A stretch of DNA of 64,000 bases from Paraburkholderia susongensis (GTDB lineage Bacteria; Pseudomonadota; Gammaproteobacteria; Burkholderiales; Burkholderiaceae), in the NCBI RefSeq assembly GCF_900177725.1, contig NZ_FXAT01000003.1:800956-864955 (forward strand). The letters are read 5' to 3'. The notes beneath the pieces are model-generated. The model was not told the origin of the DNA. It was given only the letters and a program-made list of their open reading frames with translations, and ran no database searches. The translations under genes were made by a program, and so were the position numbers. Numbering within the stretch: the first letter of the stretch is position 1; every line of letters starts with the position of its first letter. Positions 34,295 through 43,405 of the stretch are shown here, one piece after another.

Positions 34295-34356
34295 TGTCTC
34301 CTCCATGTCTCCTCTGATATGGATTCAGCCCGCCAACTTAGGCGGGCTTTTTTTTT
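34295..34356 (+). ncRNA. candidate short RNA with two anti-Shine-Dalgarno motifs
   Basis: From a start about seven bases after TATAGT to the T-run of a terminator, a transcript of about 60 bases is expected, with no open frame. It contains TCTCCTCC (34297-34304) and TCTCCTCT (34308-34315), both complementary to ribosome-binding sites. The second lies in the loop of a small CCAT/ATGG hairpin (34303-34306 with 34319-34322). The terminator stem is GCCCGCC/GGCGGGC (34328-34334, 34341-34347) followed by nine T. This layout is that of trans-acting, Hfq-type small RNAs with CU-rich loops. No expression evidence is available. Confidence 0.55.
34328..34356 (+). terminator. Rho-independent terminator of the candidate small RNA
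   Basis: Seven-base stem GCCCGCC / GGCGGGC with loop AACTTA and a run of nine T. It is not adjacent to a protein gene on the plus strand (LysE ends 167 bases earlier), which is why a separate short transcript is proposed. Confidence 0.8.
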
Positions 34357-34415
34357 GCCCGGAATTTGCCGGTGCAGCGAATCTGCGTCGCGTTTCCCCG
34401 TCATCCTCGATGAAC

Positions 34416-34456
34416 CATAAAAAGCCGGTGGCCCCTTGTGTGGGCGCGCCGGCTTT
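34416..34456 (-). terminator. terminator of the ompW-type gene
   Basis: Outer stem AAAGCCGG (34421-34428) / CCGGCTTT (34449-34456), with an inner GCCC/GGGC pairing. Read on the minus strand it is followed by a T-run. It lies 36 bases after the OmpW stop. Confidence 0.65.
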
Positions 34457-34491
34457 GTCGTTTCTGGCGCCGGGTCGTGCCGGCGCCGAAC

Positions 34492-35316
34492 TCAGAACTT
34501 GTATGAGAGCGCGACGAAGGAAATGATCGGGTTGGCGCTCAGATCCGCTTTCGACACCCCGAGCTCCGTGCCGTCCGCCGCCTTGATGATGACCGACGAC
34601 GTCGTCTTCAGCGGAATATAGGTCACCGACGCGATGAGCCCCCAGTGATTGGTGATGTTGTACGCGAGCCCCGCGTTGAACACCGGCGCCCACGACGACG
34701 ACGCCTTCGCCGACACCTGCGTCTGCCCCGGCTTGCCCGCGCCGGCCGCGAGCACGGCGCCGAGGTTGTTCTGCGTCGACTGCACGAAACCGTTGCTGAG
34801 CTGGATATCGGAGAACCAGTTGTACGACACGCCGATGCCGACGAACGGCCGCAGCTTCGCGGTCGGTTCGTTGAAGTAGTACTGGAACAGCAGCGCCGGG
34901 CTCCACTGACGCACGTTCTTCACGATCGGATTGGCCTGCGGATCGCCGAGATCCTGCTGGCCGAGCGCGCCGGCCGGCCCCGGCGGCTTGATCGTGCCGT
35001 GCCCGTAGATCTTGAACACCGGCGGCACGCCCGCGACCGTCGTCACCGCGATGTGGTCGGTCAGGTAATGACTGATCACGAGGCCGACCGTGTTGGCGCT
35101 GTTGGTCGACAGCCCCGTGCCCGCCGACGTGAACGCGTTCGGCAGACGCAGCGGCGTGTTGATCGGCGTGGGCGCGACGTGGGTCGTGAGCGGCGTGCTC
35201 GAATCCTGCGGCATCACGTGGAACCAGCCGAGCGCGACGACGTTGTCGCCGGCCTGCTGGGCATATGCGCTGGCCGACAGCAGCGTCGCCAGTATCGCGA
35301 GACCGAATTTTTTCAT
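34492..35316 (-). CDS. ompW: OmpW-family outer membrane protein
   Basis: 274 residues from the ATG at 35316, which has a strong GAGGAGAAAC ribosome-binding site. A signal peptide (MKKFGLAILATLLSASAYAQ) is followed by alternating beta strands and a C-terminal ISFVALSYKF ending in Phe, as in OmpW eight-stranded barrels. Family segments present include LRPFVGIGVSYNWFSD and NAGLAYNITNHWGLIASVTYIPL. It is somewhat longer than E. coli OmpW because of an extended first region. It allows diffusion of small hydrophobic molecules. Confidence 0.9.
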   Translation of the reverse strand: MKKFGLAILATLLSASAYAQQAGDNVVALGWFHVMPQDSSTPLTTHVAPTPINTPLRLPNAFTSAGTGLSTNSANTVGLVISHYLTDHIAVTTVAGVPPVFKIYGHGTIKPPGPAGALGQQDLGDPQANPIVKNVRQWSPALLFQYYFNEPTAKLRPFVGIGVSYNWFSDIQLSNGFVQSTQNNLGAVLAAGAGKPGQTQVSAKASSSWAPVFNAGLAYNITNHWGLIASVTYIPLKTTSSVIIKAADGTELGVSKADLSANPIISFVALSYKF

Positions 35317-35506
35317 CTTGTTTCTCCTCTGGCGCCCGTGCGGCCTCACGTTTGCGACGAGTGGCGACGGGCGGCGGCGGGCGTCGGCCCGGCCGCTGCG
35401 ATGGATGGTCGTGGAGCGCCGGCCGCCGCATTACGCGATGCCCGGCCGGACACGGCAGTCGGGATGCAGCGCCTCCAGACAGGACGGCGCTGCATGGCCG
35501 AGCCCA

Positions 35507-36757
35507 TTACTGGACGAATGCGCCGATCGTGAAATACGGTGAGGCGGCGTTGGTCATATCGAGGTAGCCGAACACTCCGCCCGTGAAGATCATCTTTCCG
35601 GTCGGCGTCGTGCCCGTGGACGCGCCGACATGCGTGGTCGTCACGACGCCCGGCACCGTTTGCGCGAAGTCCAGATTCAACGCCGTCGCGAGCGAAGCCT
35701 GCGATGCGTTGAACGGATCGAGCAGGGTGGCCTCGGTGCCTTCGAGCGCGGTGGTGCGATAGTCGAACTGGCTATCCACGCCGATGTACTCGCCGTTCTG
35801 CGCGTTCACCGTCGTCGCGGTTTGCGGCGACAGGATCGAGATGCCCGATTCGTCATCGGCATAGGGGCCGAGTGCGCCGTTGACCGGAACGGTTGCGGAC
35901 GGATTGGCCGCACCCGTGCGCACGAGGATCGGCACCACTTGACCGCGCAGCTTGCCGACGATCATGTAACCGCGCGCTGCCGGCGTCGTTGCGCTCGTCG
36001 GCTTCGCCTGGCCCAGGAAGTTGTTGGTCTGGAATGCGCCGCTGTTGTCGGCCGACGGCGCGAAGTTGGTCCCCGGCTGCTGGCACGTACCGGCGTGGAC
36101 GCCGGTGTTGTCGCACTCGGTCCACGTGCCGTCGGCGTTGATCGTGATCTTCGAATCGACCGCGACCGGCGCGAAGTTCTGCGACGGCACCTGGTGATAG
36201 CCGACCTGGTTGTAGGTGCCGGCCACGTTCGCGAGATTCGTCTCGATCGACGAGAAGCCGATGAACGGGTAGTACGGGAACGTCGTGTCGGGCACCGCGC
36301 CTACGCCGAGCACGCCGCCAAAGGAGATTTCCGCGCCCGGGATCGTGCCGCCCGCGACGCCCTCGCCGACGAAAATCCGCGCGGGACGACTGGCATCGAG
36401 ACTCGCGCCGTTCAGACGGAACGCGCACTGGTTGAGCTTGTTGGTCGGCAGCTGGGTTTCCTGAGTCAGCGTGCCGCTCACGGTCTGGCCCGCGCGCGTC
36501 GGGACGACGGTGCCGGTGGTGGCCGGAATCGGCGATTCGACGTAATTGATCTGCCACGTCATCTTCGTCGTATCGAGCTGCAGCTTGACGAGTTCGCCGT
36601 CGCCGCCGCCGCCCGTGAAGACTGTGTTGTAGTCGAGCGCGGCAGGACACAGACGGGTTTCGGTCACGGGCCCGTCGCCGCTCCCTCCTCCGCCGCCGCC
36701 GCACGCCCCCAGCAACGGTGCGCAAAGTGCGAGCACCGAAATGATTCTCCAATTCAT
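35507..36757 (-). CDS. DUF2957 lipoprotein (copy 1)
   Basis: 416 residues. The lipoprotein signal ends at LLGACGGGGGG (Cys19). The body fits DUF2957 as I know it from Burkholderia and Ralstonia: an early LCPAALDYNTVFTGGGG, KLQLDTTKMTWQINYVESPIP, and a C-terminal YLDMTNAASPYFTIGAFVQ. Beta-rich, probably surface or periplasmic. It is a paralogue of the next gene (36899-38278): both share the VESPIP/LESPIP segment, the GEGVAGG/GKGVAGG motif and the PYFTIGA/PYFGIGA end. Function unknown. Confidence 0.8.
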   Translation of the reverse strand: MNWRIISVLALCAPLLGACGGGGGGSGDGPVTETRLCPAALDYNTVFTGGGGDGELVKLQLDTTKMTWQINYVESPIPATTGTVVPTRAGQTVSGTLTQETQLPTNKLNQCAFRLNGASLDASRPARIFVGEGVAGGTIPGAEISFGGVLGVGAVPDTTFPYYPFIGFSSIETNLANVAGTYNQVGYHQVPSQNFAPVAVDSKITINADGTWTECDNTGVHAGTCQQPGTNFAPSADNSGAFQTNNFLGQAKPTSATTPAARGYMIVGKLRGQVVPILVRTGAANPSATVPVNGALGPYADDESGISILSPQTATTVNAQNGEYIGVDSQFDYRTTALEGTEATLLDPFNASQASLATALNLDFAQTVPGVVTTTHVGASTGTTPTGKMIFTGGVFGYLDMTNAASPYFTIGAFVQ

Positions 36758-36898
36758 ACCGCCTCCCTGATGTTCTCGTTGTATGTGGCCGGCTCCATCA
36801 TTCCGGCCACGTTCTGCCTGATATGTCGCGTGCCTGCCGCGGGTCCGCCGGGCGATTGCGCCCGGGTCTGCGGCCGCCGTTTTCCTTCAGCCCGGCCG

Positions 36899-38278
36899 CT
36901 ATTTGCTGATCTGCGCGCCGATGCCGAAGTACGGCGCGCTCGGCGTATCCGGATTGGCCGAGGTCGACGTGATGCCGCCGTTTTCCGAGCCCTGGATCAC
37001 GATCGCGTACAGTCCGCTCGATGCGATCGCGAGGCCCGTTTTGCCGTTCGAGTCCTGCACGTTGACGAGGCCGGGGCTCGTCGCGCCATAGCTCAGACCG
37101 ACCGAGTCTTCCGCGGCGGACGTCGACGGGTTGAGGAAGGTGGCGGCCGCGCCCTGGACCAGCGTCGCGGTGTACTTGAAGTTCGAATCCGCGCCGACGT
37201 AGCCGCCGTCGAAACCACCCGAGGCGAGCGGCGTCGCCGCGGCGAGCATCGCGATGCCGGATTCGTCGTCGACTTTGGCGGCGAGCAGATTGCTCGTGTC
37301 GACATAGCCGGTGCGGACCACGAGCGGAATCGTCGCGCCGTTGAGCTGGCCGAGAATCATGTGCGCGGTGCCGTAGTTGCCGGTGCGGAACGGGTTGGTG
37401 GTGGCGCCGGTGCTCGGCACGATCTGCGGCGGGTTCGCGCTGTCGAAGTAGCCGTTGCTGTTGAGCGTCAGCGCTTTGCCGGTGGAGAGGCAACCCGTCG
37501 AACTCGACGACGTGCAGTTGCCGCTCGCGTCGAACGTTTCAATCGAATTCGTCGCGATGGTTTCGTAGTTCGCGGTTGGTGAGAGGTGGTACAGCAGCGC
37601 GTTGTAGGTGCCCGGCAGCTTCGTGATGTCGGTGGTCGTGCTCGCGAAGCCGAGGAACGGATAGAAGTCGAAGTGCCGCTTGTTGACCGCGCCGAGGGTT
37701 GTGACAATCAGGTTGACGCCCGCGTATTCGATCGTCGCGCCGGGAATGCCGCCACCCGCGACGCCCTTGCCGATCAGGATCATCGGCGGGTTCGGGTTGT
37801 TGACGAAGTCCGGCGTCGTGTAGGTCGTGCCATCCGACGCGGTGCCGGTGCCCGCGCCGAGAATGAACGCGCAGCGCGTCTGCTCGGCGGTCGGCAGCGT
37901 GCCGGTGGGCGGATGAATCACCGCGCCGGTGATCTGCGTGCCCTTGCGTGTCACGGAGACGCTTGCGCTCGTGAGCGGAATCGGCGACTCGAGCCACTTG
38001 AGCGTGTACGTCATCGCTGTCGCGTCGATGTTCAGCTGCACGATTTCGCCGCTGCCCGCGCCACCGAGGTAGGTGCTTTTGACGATGTCGGCGGTGTCGG
38101 GGCACAGCGTCGGCGTGCTTGCGCTTGGCGTCGGCGCACCCTGTGTGCCGCAGCTCGAGCCCGAGCATTGCGGGGCGTTGATGGGGGCCGGATCGTCGGC
38201 CTTGCCGCCTCCGCAAGCAATAAGAAATGGCGCTGTGGCAATAGCCATTGCCAGGCCGCGAGTGATGGCATGCGACAT
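36899..38278 (-). CDS. DUF2957 lipoprotein (copy 2)
   Basis: 459 residues from MSHAITRGLAMAIA at 38278; a GTG-type extension of six codons is possible. The signal ends at a lipobox FLIACGGG. The layout is the same as copy 1: LCPDTADIVKSTYLGGAGSG, LKWLESPIPLTS, ILIGKGVAGGGIPGATIEY, and the C-terminal PYFGIGAQISK. The two genes lie in tandem with a 141-base gap, evidently from a duplication. Function unknown. Confidence 0.8.
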   Translation of the reverse strand: MSHAITRGLAMAIATAPFLIACGGGKADDPAPINAPQCSGSSCGTQGAPTPSASTPTLCPDTADIVKSTYLGGAGSGEIVQLNIDATAMTYTLKWLESPIPLTSASVSVTRKGTQITGAVIHPPTGTLPTAEQTRCAFILGAGTGTASDGTTYTTPDFVNNPNPPMILIGKGVAGGGIPGATIEYAGVNLIVTTLGAVNKRHFDFYPFLGFASTTTDITKLPGTYNALLYHLSPTANYETIATNSIETFDASGNCTSSSSTGCLSTGKALTLNSNGYFDSANPPQIVPSTGATTNPFRTGNYGTAHMILGQLNGATIPLVVRTGYVDTSNLLAAKVDDESGIAMLAAATPLASGGFDGGYVGADSNFKYTATLVQGAAATFLNPSTSAAEDSVGLSYGATSPGLVNVQDSNGKTGLAIASSGLYAIVIQGSENGGITSTSANPDTPSAPYFGIGAQISK

Positions 38279-38776
38279 GCTGCTGTCTCCCTTCATGTAA
38301 TTGTGCGGAGTAATTTTGCTGTGCGTTTAATGGCTGTCAATTGAATGAGCCGTCTAAAAAGGCCGATTCAAACAGCAAGAATTTCAGCGCACACGCACTG
38401 CACGGACACTTGCGGTCCTTTTAAACAGAAAAGGATTTTTCGCGCCGGACGCGGCATCGTTGCTTTGCCGCAGTCCCTTGTGGGGCAAGCATTGCGGCAA
38501 AAAGGCTCTATGATCCTGGCACGATCGTTCGCAAAAAATCCGGAGTTTCCCTATGCGGAAAACTATGCTCCATGGGTCGATTGCGGGAATGAATTACCGG
38601 TTTTCGATTAACAATCCGATTTTTATATTTCTGGTAATACGGGCTACTACTAATCAGGCTTTTCGCGCGAATTAAAATTCGCTGGTATTAAAAAAAGAAA
38701 AGCCGGTCTGTAAAGACCGGCTTTTCGATGGATTGCGGACGATTGACGGCGTGTCACCGTCCGCGGGGTGATTCGC
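38279..38776. other. gene-free region between the DUF2957 and argC genes
   Basis: 498 bases. An 88-codon open frame at 38345-38611 lacks a ribosome-binding site and family features and I do not accept it. The stretch is A/T-rich towards 38620-38700 and ends in a terminator hairpin. It should contain the promoter of the DUF2957 gene. Confidence 0.5.
38697..38726 (-). terminator. terminator of argC
   Basis: Nine-base stem AGCCGGTCT / AGACCGGCT with loop GTAA, flanked by A and T runs on both sides, 50 bases after the argC stop. It can work in both directions. Confidence 0.8.
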
Positions 38777-39724
38777 TTAGCGTTTCAGGCCGCTGTCTTC
38801 GGCTGCGCCGATCGCGAGGTTCATGCACTGGATCGCCGCGCCCGAGGCGCCCTTGCCCAGGTTGTCCAGGCGCGCGACGGTCACGAAGCGCTCCTCGTTG
38901 CCGAACACGAACAGGTCGACGCGATTGGTGTCGTTGTTCGCCTGCACGTCGAAGAAGCCGCCGTCGAGATTCGCCTCGGCATTGAACGGCGCGACGTGCA
39001 CGAAGGCTTCGCCCGCGTAGTACTCGGCGAAGAGCGCCTGCACATCCTGCGGCGTGGCCTTCTTCGCAAGCTGGCTCGGCGAGAAGTACGTGGTGACCGC
39101 GAGACCCTTGTAGAAATCGCCGACGATCGGCGTGAAGACCGGCGCCGACTTCAGGCCCGTATGCGCGGCCATTTCCGGCAGATGCTTGTGCGTGAGAGCG
39201 AGCGCGTACGGGCGCGGGCTCTTGAGTCTGTCGTTGCCGCCTGCTTCGTAGTCGGCAATCATCTTCTTGCCGCCGCCGCTGTAGCCGGTGATCGAATAGG
39301 CGTGCGCCGCGAACTCGGGCGCGACGACGCCGGCTTCGACGAGCGGACGCATAGCGAGCACGAAGGCCGACGCGTGGCAGCCCGGCACGGCGATGCGTTT
39401 GGCCGTGCGCAGACGTTCGCGCTGCGGGCGGGCCAGCTCGGGCAGGCCGTAGGCCCAGTCGGGCGACGTACGGAACGCGGTGCTCGCGTCGATCAGCACG
39501 GTGTGGTCGTTCGCGACGAGCGAAGCGGATTCGCGCGAGGCGACGTCGGGCAGGCACAGGAACGTGACGTCCGACGCATTGATGAGACGGCGGCGCTCGT
39601 CGAGGTCCTTGCGCTTCGCTTCTTCGATACGCAGGATTTCAACATCGGCGCGCTGCGACAGGTATTCAAAAATCTTCAGGCCGGTCGTGCCTTCCTGTCC
39701 GTCGACAAAAACTTTCGTGCTCAT
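38777..39724 (-). CDS. argC: N-acetyl-gamma-glutamyl-phosphate reductase, type 2
   Basis: 315 residues. The N-terminus [22 protein letters not shown] and the catalytic cysteine in [17 protein letters not shown] (about residue 118) identify the short type 2 ArgC. It reduces N-acetylglutamyl phosphate to the semialdehyde in arginine synthesis using NADPH. Length is normal for the type. It stands alone here, not in an arg operon, as is common in Burkholderia. Confidence 0.93.
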   Translation of the reverse strand: MSTKVFVDGQEGTTGLKIFEYLSQRADVEILRIEEAKRKDLDERRRLINASDVTFLCLPDVASRESASLVANDHTVLIDASTAFRTSPDWAYGLPELARPQRERLRTAKRIAVPGCHASAFVLAMRPLVEAGVVAPEFAAHAYSITGYSGGGKKMIADYEAGGNDRLKSPRPYALALTHKHLPEMAAHTGLKSAPVFTPIVGDFYKGLAVTTYFSPSQLAKKATPQDVQALFAEYYAGEAFVHVAPFNAEANLDGGFFDVQANNDTNRVDLFVFGNEERFVTVARLDNLGKGASGAAIQCMNLAIGAAEDSGLKR

Positions 39725-39885
39725 CTCTATCTCACTCGCTGGAAAACGGGGGCGCGACGCCGCGCCAGAACGCTATTTTAAGACCTCATCGCCGTGCACG
39801 TGCGGCGCAGCGCGAAAAAACGACGATGCGCGCGGAAAGTGACATCGGCGTGACCTGTTGCGTAGCGGATGCGAGCCGCTCGCTC

Positions 39886-40458
39886 CTATCCGCGTGCCGC
39901 GATCCAGCGTGCGGTGACGTCCGCGATGCGCACGCCGAATATCCGCGCCGTTTCGAGATCGCCTGGGGGCGGCGCTTCCTCGGGCGACGCGTCGGCCGCC
40001 GACTGCGTGAGCAGCCCCGTAAAGCCGCCGACATAGTTCAGATCGTTGCGGGTCGCCGCCCTGGTGTTCGACGGCATCATGCCGGTGCCCGCCCAGATCA
40101 TGCCGTGCTGCATCGCCAGCGTGACGAGGTACTGGATCGTCGAGAACTTGTCGCCGTTCATGGTCGCCGAGTTGGTGAAGCCGGCCGCGATCTTGTCCTT
40201 CCACGCCTGGCTGAACCACGGTTTCGAACTCGCGTCGGCGAACTTCTTGAAGTCGGCCGACGGACCGCCCATGTAGGTCGGCGTGCCGAAGATCAGCGCG
40301 TCGGCGGCGGCCAGTTCGTCCCACGAGGCGTCGTCCATTTCGCCGACCGGCATGAGCGTCGCCTGCGCGCCGGCTTCGAGCGCGCCCGCGAGCACGGCTT
40401 GCGCGACTTTCTTCGTGTGGCCGTAGCCACTGTGATAAACGATGACGATCTTCGACAT
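39886..40458 (-). CDS. flavodoxin-like NAD(P)H:quinone oxidoreductase (WrbA-like)
   Basis: 190 residues from the ATG at 40458, with a GGAGCA ribosome-binding site. The FMN-binding phosphate loop is IVYHSGYGHTKKVAQ (residues about 5-19). FGTPTYMGGPSADFK and TNSATMNGDKFSTIQYLV are typical of the WrbA/flavodoxin_2 group. It reduces quinones by two electrons to protect against oxidative stress; exact substrates are unknown. Confidence 0.88.
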   Translation of the reverse strand: MSKIVIVYHSGYGHTKKVAQAVLAGALEAGAQATLMPVGEMDDASWDELAAADALIFGTPTYMGGPSADFKKFADASSKPWFSQAWKDKIAAGFTNSATMNGDKFSTIQYLVTLAMQHGMIWAGTGMMPSNTRAATRNDLNYVGGFTGLLTQSAADASPEEAPPPGDLETARIFGVRIADVTARWIAARG

Positions 40459-40640
40459 GCAGTGCTCCTTCAGCAGAGTGATCGGGTGAAGTGACGAGAG
40501 GCTGCGGCGCGACGATGTATGCGCGATGACGCGTGTGCAATGAAGCATGCGATTGGCGGGCGCGGCATGACGGACGGCATCGTCTCGCTCACGGATGCGA
40601 ACGGAACAGGCGAAACAGCCGCGCCGAGCGACGCTGGTAT

Positions 40641-41243
40641 CTAACGTCCGTAATTGACGACGAGCCGCGCGCTCCCGATCGCGGCCGTGCCGATCTCATG
40701 ATCGAACATCAATGCGGGGCGTCCTTGCGCGAGCCGCAGATCGGCCGAGTTCAGCGCATACACGGTGATGATATAGCGATGCGGTTTGCCAGGCGGCGGA
40801 CATGGGCCGCCATAGCCGTCGGTGTCGAAGTCGTTGCGCGCTTCGACCGCGCCGAGTTTCTTCAGGAAGCCGGAGGCACTGGCGTTCTCGGGCAGACTGT
40901 CGGCGCTGGCCGGAATGCCCGCGACCGCCCAGTGCCACCAGCCGCGCCCGGGCGCATCCTCGTCGAACATCGTGACCGCGAAGCCGCGCGTGCCGGCCGG
41001 CGCGTTGTGCCACGTCAATTGCGGCGAACGGTTCGCGCCTTTGCAGTCGTTCTGATCGAAAACCTGCGCGGCCTGGACGGTGCCGCCCGCGCGGACACTT
41101 GTGCTCGTCAGCGTGAATATTCCGTCGGCGCGCGCGCGGGGGCTATGCGCCGCGCACAGCGCGAGCCCGAGCGTTACGCAGATAAAGAGCGATTGACGCC
41201 ACCAAGATGAAGCCAGCCAAACAACCAGGCAACGCGCGCGCAT
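40641..41243 (-). CDS. YbhB/YbcL-family PEBP-like protein
   Basis: 200 residues with an N-terminal hydrophobic export signal (LFICVTLGLALCAAHSPRARA). The phosphatidylethanolamine-binding fold motifs are SPQLTWHNAPAGTRGFAVTMFDEDAP and WWHWAVAGIP, then GYGGPCPPPGKPHRYIITVYAL. The bacterial YbhB/YbcL group resembles Raf kinase inhibitor protein and its function is unclear. Probably periplasmic. Confidence 0.9.
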   Translation of the reverse strand: MRARCLVVWLASSWWRQSLFICVTLGLALCAAHSPRARADGIFTLTSTSVRAGGTVQAAQVFDQNDCKGANRSPQLTWHNAPAGTRGFAVTMFDEDAPGRGWWHWAVAGIPASADSLPENASASGFLKKLGAVEARNDFDTDGYGGPCPPPGKPHRYIITVYALNSADLRLAQGRPALMFDHEIGTAAIGSARLVVNYGR

Positions 41244-41452
41244 GTGCCGGTTCTCCTGTCAGGGCGCGAGGCGTGTGTCCTCGCAATGGTTGTTGTCCTT
41301 GATCGTGCCCCAAGGTCGAATCAAGTCTACTAACATTAGCTCTGCGATGCATTATTGTTCGCAGTCTGCCGAATTGGCTGATGGGAAATCAGATATAGTG
41401 CAGACAATTCTCGCGCGACCCTCACTGCGTTTTATCCGTTGAAGTAATCAGC

Positions 41453-42196
41453 ATGGAAAGAGTGTTGGAAGTTATGGAGACCGGTTTATCTGTAGAAAGA
41501 GGCGCGATGCAAGGTTCACTCAGGGTCGTGTTTGCGGATGACCATCCGGTCATTCTGTTTGGTGCGGAACACGCGCTGCTTAAGTTTCCCGGTCTGCAGG
41601 TCGTGGGGAGCGCGCGGCAATCAACGGAACTCGTCAAGATTCTGCAAACCATCGCCTGCGACGTGCTCGTCACCGATCTTGCCATGCCGGGCGGCCAATA
41701 TGGCGATGGCCTGCAACTGATCGGCTATTTACGCCGCAATTTTCCGGCGCTGCGAATCGTCGTGCTCACTATGCTCGAGAATGCCGCGCTGCTCAAACGG
41801 CTCGGCGAACTTGGCGTGACGGCGGTCGTCAACAAATCGGACGATCTGAGTCATATTGGGCACGCGGTACAGCATGTCAGCCGTAATCTCGCCTACACGA
41901 GTCCGTCAGTAAAAGCGGCGCTTGATGCATTACGAATAACTTCCGGCGGCAAGCGTGCTGAAGTGATGTTGTCGAGGCGCGAACTGGAGGTCGTGCGTCT
42001 GTTCGTTTCCGGCATGACGATCAAGGAAATTTCGGAGCTCCTGAGCCGCAGCATCAAGACGATCAGCACGCAGAAAAATACGGCGATGCGCAAGCTCGGT
42101 ATCGATCGTGACTCCGAACTGTTCCAGTATGCGCAGAGCAATGGCCTGCTGAATCTGTCGTCGCATGTGTCCGACGACATTGCCGACGAGTCCTGA
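41453..42196 (+). CDS. NarL/RcsB-type response regulator (orphan)
   Basis: 247 residues; an internal ATG at 41507 could also be the start. The receiver domain has the acidic pair in VVFADDHPVILFG and the phospho-acceptor Asp in DVLVTDLAMPGG. A LuxR-type helix-turn-helix at the C-terminus includes LSRRELEVVRLFVSGMTIKEI then LSRSIKTISTQKNTAMRKLG. No histidine kinase gene is nearby. The layout is close to RcsB and other capsule or biofilm regulators. Confidence 0.9.
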   Translation: MERVLEVMETGLSVERGAMQGSLRVVFADDHPVILFGAEHALLKFPGLQVVGSARQSTELVKILQTIACDVLVTDLAMPGGQYGDGLQLIGYLRRNFPALRIVVLTMLENAALLKRLGELGVTAVVNKSDDLSHIGHAVQHVSRNLAYTSPSVKAALDALRITSGGKRAEVMLSRRELEVVRLFVSGMTIKEISELLSRSIKTISTQKNTAMRKLGIDRDSELFQYAQSNGLLNLSSHVSDDIADES

Positions 42197-42240
42197 CTTC
42201 GCGCAGGGTTTTGCCAGTAATCGGCGATGAACCAAAGAAA

Positions 42241-42270
42241 AGCCGCCTGTCTTTCGACAGGCGGCTTTTT
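42241..42270. terminator. bidirectional terminator between response regulator and pyrE
   Basis: Eleven-base stem AGCCGCCTGTC / GACAGGCGGCT with loop TTTC, with A and T runs on either side, between two convergent genes. Confidence 0.88.
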
Positions 42271-42308
42271 CATTCATTGCGCATCAATCGCGGATTAACC
42301 GGCTGCGC

Positions 42309-42995
42309 TTATTGCGGCGCGGAGGTGGCGCCACCGTGCGCTGCCGACCATTCGGCCGGCGCGTGCAGGAATTTTTCCACTTCGTCGATCGTCTTCGTGT
42401 CGAAGTAGCTGTTTTCCTTCGCGACGCGCAGCACGTCCCACCACGTAGCGAGCGCGTGCAGATCGACGTCGATGTCTTTCAGCACCGAGACGCTTTCCTT
42501 GAAGATGTTGTAGTGGAACAGCACGAAGCAGTGGTTCACCGTCGCGCCGGCGGTGCGCAGCGCATTGATGAAGTTGATCTTGCTGCGGCTGTCCGTGGTC
42601 AGGTCTTCGACGAGCAGCACGCGTTGGCCTTCGGTCAGCAGACCTTCGATCTGCGCATTGCGGCCGAAACCCTTCGGCTTTTTGCGCACGTATTGCATCG
42701 GCACCATCAGGCGGTCGGAGAGCCATGCCGCGAACGGGATGCCGGCGGTCTCGCCGCCGGCGACCGCGTCGATCTGCTCATAGCCGACGTCGCGCAGGAT
42801 CGTTGCCTCGGCCATTTCCATCAGACCGCGGCGCACGCGCGGATACGAGATCAGCTTGCGGCAGTCGATATAAACCGGGCTCGCCCAGCCGGACGTGAAA
42901 ATATACGGTTTCTCCGCGTTGAAATGCACTGCTTGCACTTCGAGCAGCATTTTGGCGGTCGTGTCGGAGATCGTCTGGCGATCGAAGCCTGTCAT
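42309..42995 (-). CDS. pyrE: orotate phosphoribosyltransferase
   Basis: 228 residues from [12 protein letters not shown] at 42995, preceded by a GGAT ribosome-binding site; the open frame upstream to 43073 is not needed. The PRPP-binding motif is [18 protein letters not shown] (about residue 130). It converts orotate and PRPP to orotidine monophosphate in pyrimidine synthesis. The 410-base divergent stretch to the MFS gene holds no other gene that I can support. Confidence 0.93.
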   Translation of the reverse strand: MTGFDRQTISDTTAKMLLEVQAVHFNAEKPYIFTSGWASPVYIDCRKLISYPRVRRGLMEMAEATILRDVGYEQIDAVAGGETAGIPFAAWLSDRLMVPMQYVRKKPKGFGRNAQIEGLLTEGQRVLLVEDLTTDSRSKINFINALRTAGATVNHCFVLFHYNIFKESVSVLKDIDVDLHALATWWDVLRVAKENSYFDTKTIDEVEKFLHAPAEWSAAHGGATSAPQ

Positions 42996-43405
42996 GGGCG
43001 GATCCTTCGGAGTGAGCGGGGGAGAAGCGGGCGCGCGGCCCGGTGGCGCAGCAAGCGAGGTAGACCGCGCCATATCGGGCGGAATACGCGTCCGGCGAGT
43101 GGCGTGCCGCGTGAGTACGTACAGGCCGGTTTTTGCTGCGCGCGTGGGCGGCTATTTTACCTGAAATGGGTCTTTCCGAGGAGGGCGTCGTGCGCGGCGC
43201 GCGGCGTTCGCATGTCCGGCTGCATGTCCGACGGCCGCGCCGGACGGGCGTTGCGGGGCCTTCCCGGCGGTGCCGAGATCAGTGAGACCGGCGCACGCGG
43301 CTACCCGACGTCGGGCAAGCCGTCTTGTGACCAGCCCTGGCCGCCTTTACACTCACGCGACTTTCCCGGGCGCCGCCTCGCGCAGGCCGCCTTTTGACCT
43401 ACGGA

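Noticed and set aside
35630..37582. 650-codon plus-strand open frame across the two DUF2957 genes
   Set aside because: It crosses an intergenic gap and is very Arg-rich; the minus-strand lipoproteins with lipoboxes are the real genes.
38345..38611. 88-codon open frame between the DUF2957 and argC genes
   Set aside because: No ribosome-binding site, mixed composition and no similarity to any family I know.
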